From Flavobacteriales bacterium UBA3477 (GTDB lineage: Bacteria > Bacteroidota > Bacteroidia > Flavobacteriales > Schleiferiaceae): a stretch of 5,854 nt of DNA. The stretch's first letter is position 1, and every line of letters starts with the position of its first letter. The stretch is taken from contig DFQY01000002.1 of NCBI GenBank assembly GCA_002378005.1, positions 1-5,854 of the forward strand. The letters are read 5' to 3'. This document shows, in pieces, positions 5,764 to 5,854 of the stretch. The notes beneath the pieces are model-generated. The model was not told the DNA's origin, did not search any database, and worked only from the letters and a program-made list of their open reading frames with translations. The position numbers were made by a program, and so were the translations under genes.

Positions 5764-5837
5764 TCCTCCTTAGCTCAGTTGGTTAGAGCATCTGACTGTT
5801 AATCAGAGGGTCCTTGGTTCGAGCCCAAGAGGAGGAG
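5764..5837 (+). tRNA. trnN: tRNA-Asn (anticodon GTT)
   Basis: The 74-base cloverleaf folds completely. The acceptor stem TCCTCCT (5764-5770) pairs with AGGAGGA (5830-5836). The D stem GCTC (5773-5776) pairs with GAGC (5786-5789). The anticodon stem TCTGA (5791-5795) pairs with TCAGA (5803-5807) around loop CTGTTAA, with anticodon GTT at 5798-5800. The T stem CTTGG (5813-5817) pairs with CCAAG (5825-5829) around TTCGAGC. The discriminator base is G5837, as usual for bacterial tRNA-Asn. The next bases are CAA, so the 3' CCA is not encoded and must be added by nucleotidyltransferase. No further tRNA is visible in the 17 bases left in the window. Confidence 0.97.
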
Positions 5838-5854
5838 CAAAAGCCCATCAGAGA

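Noticed and set aside
4713..5786. Several plus-strand ORFs of 76-167 residues opposite the kinase gene
   Set aside because: The minus-strand kinase has complete PfkB motifs, a promoter and a terminator; the plus-strand frames are antisense shadows, and one runs into the tRNA.

Overview
The window looks like chromosomal DNA from a marine-type Bacteroidota (Flavobacteriia/Cytophagia-like). Four things support this. Two putative promoters fit the Bacteroidota sigma-A pattern TTG-N20-TAnnTTTG, one of them perfectly. Shine-Dalgarno sequences are weak or absent. There is a membrane-anchored AraC-type regulator, and a secreted protein with the cysteine/Asp-rich 'CTD...A..DDGSC' motif common in secreted proteins of that phylum. 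No mobile element, CRISPR array or phage gene is visible.

Layout. (1) 110-1201 (+) encodes a seven-helix membrane protein with a C-terminal AraC-type DNA-binding domain. (2) 1198-3507 (-) is a tight three-gene envelope operon. In transcription order it encodes a secreted Cys-rich protein with a GMT..EV (BamE/SmpA-like) domain, a lipoprotein with a shorter paralogous domain, and a SPOR-domain protein. The operon converges on the araC-type gene so closely that the two stop codons overlap. (3) 3508-3704 is the divergent intergenic region. (4) 3705-4620 (+) is a small exported-protein unit: a signal peptide and a downstream beta-rich domain that lie in different reading frames (a probable frameshift), followed with an ATGA overlap by an intact 162-residue exported protein. 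(5) 4679-5602 (-) is a PfkB/ribokinase-family kinase with a perfect Bacteroidota promoter and a canonical intrinsic terminator. (6) 5764-5837 (+) is tRNA-Asn(GTT) with its own probable promoter.

How the parts may work together. The minus-strand operon is probably one functional unit at the cell envelope: all three products look exported, one carries a peptidoglycan-binding SPOR domain, and two share a domain that probably arose by duplication. The function is not recognisable, and this operon is the best candidate for an undescribed system here. Its spot-checked base composition (about 30-33% GC in two sampled lines) is well below that of the araC-type gene and the kinase (about 47-50% in sampled lines), and the plus-strand cluster beside it contains stretches above 60%. 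The region 1198-4620 is therefore compositionally mosaic between ordinary housekeeping flanks. The kinase and tRNA look like conserved core genome.
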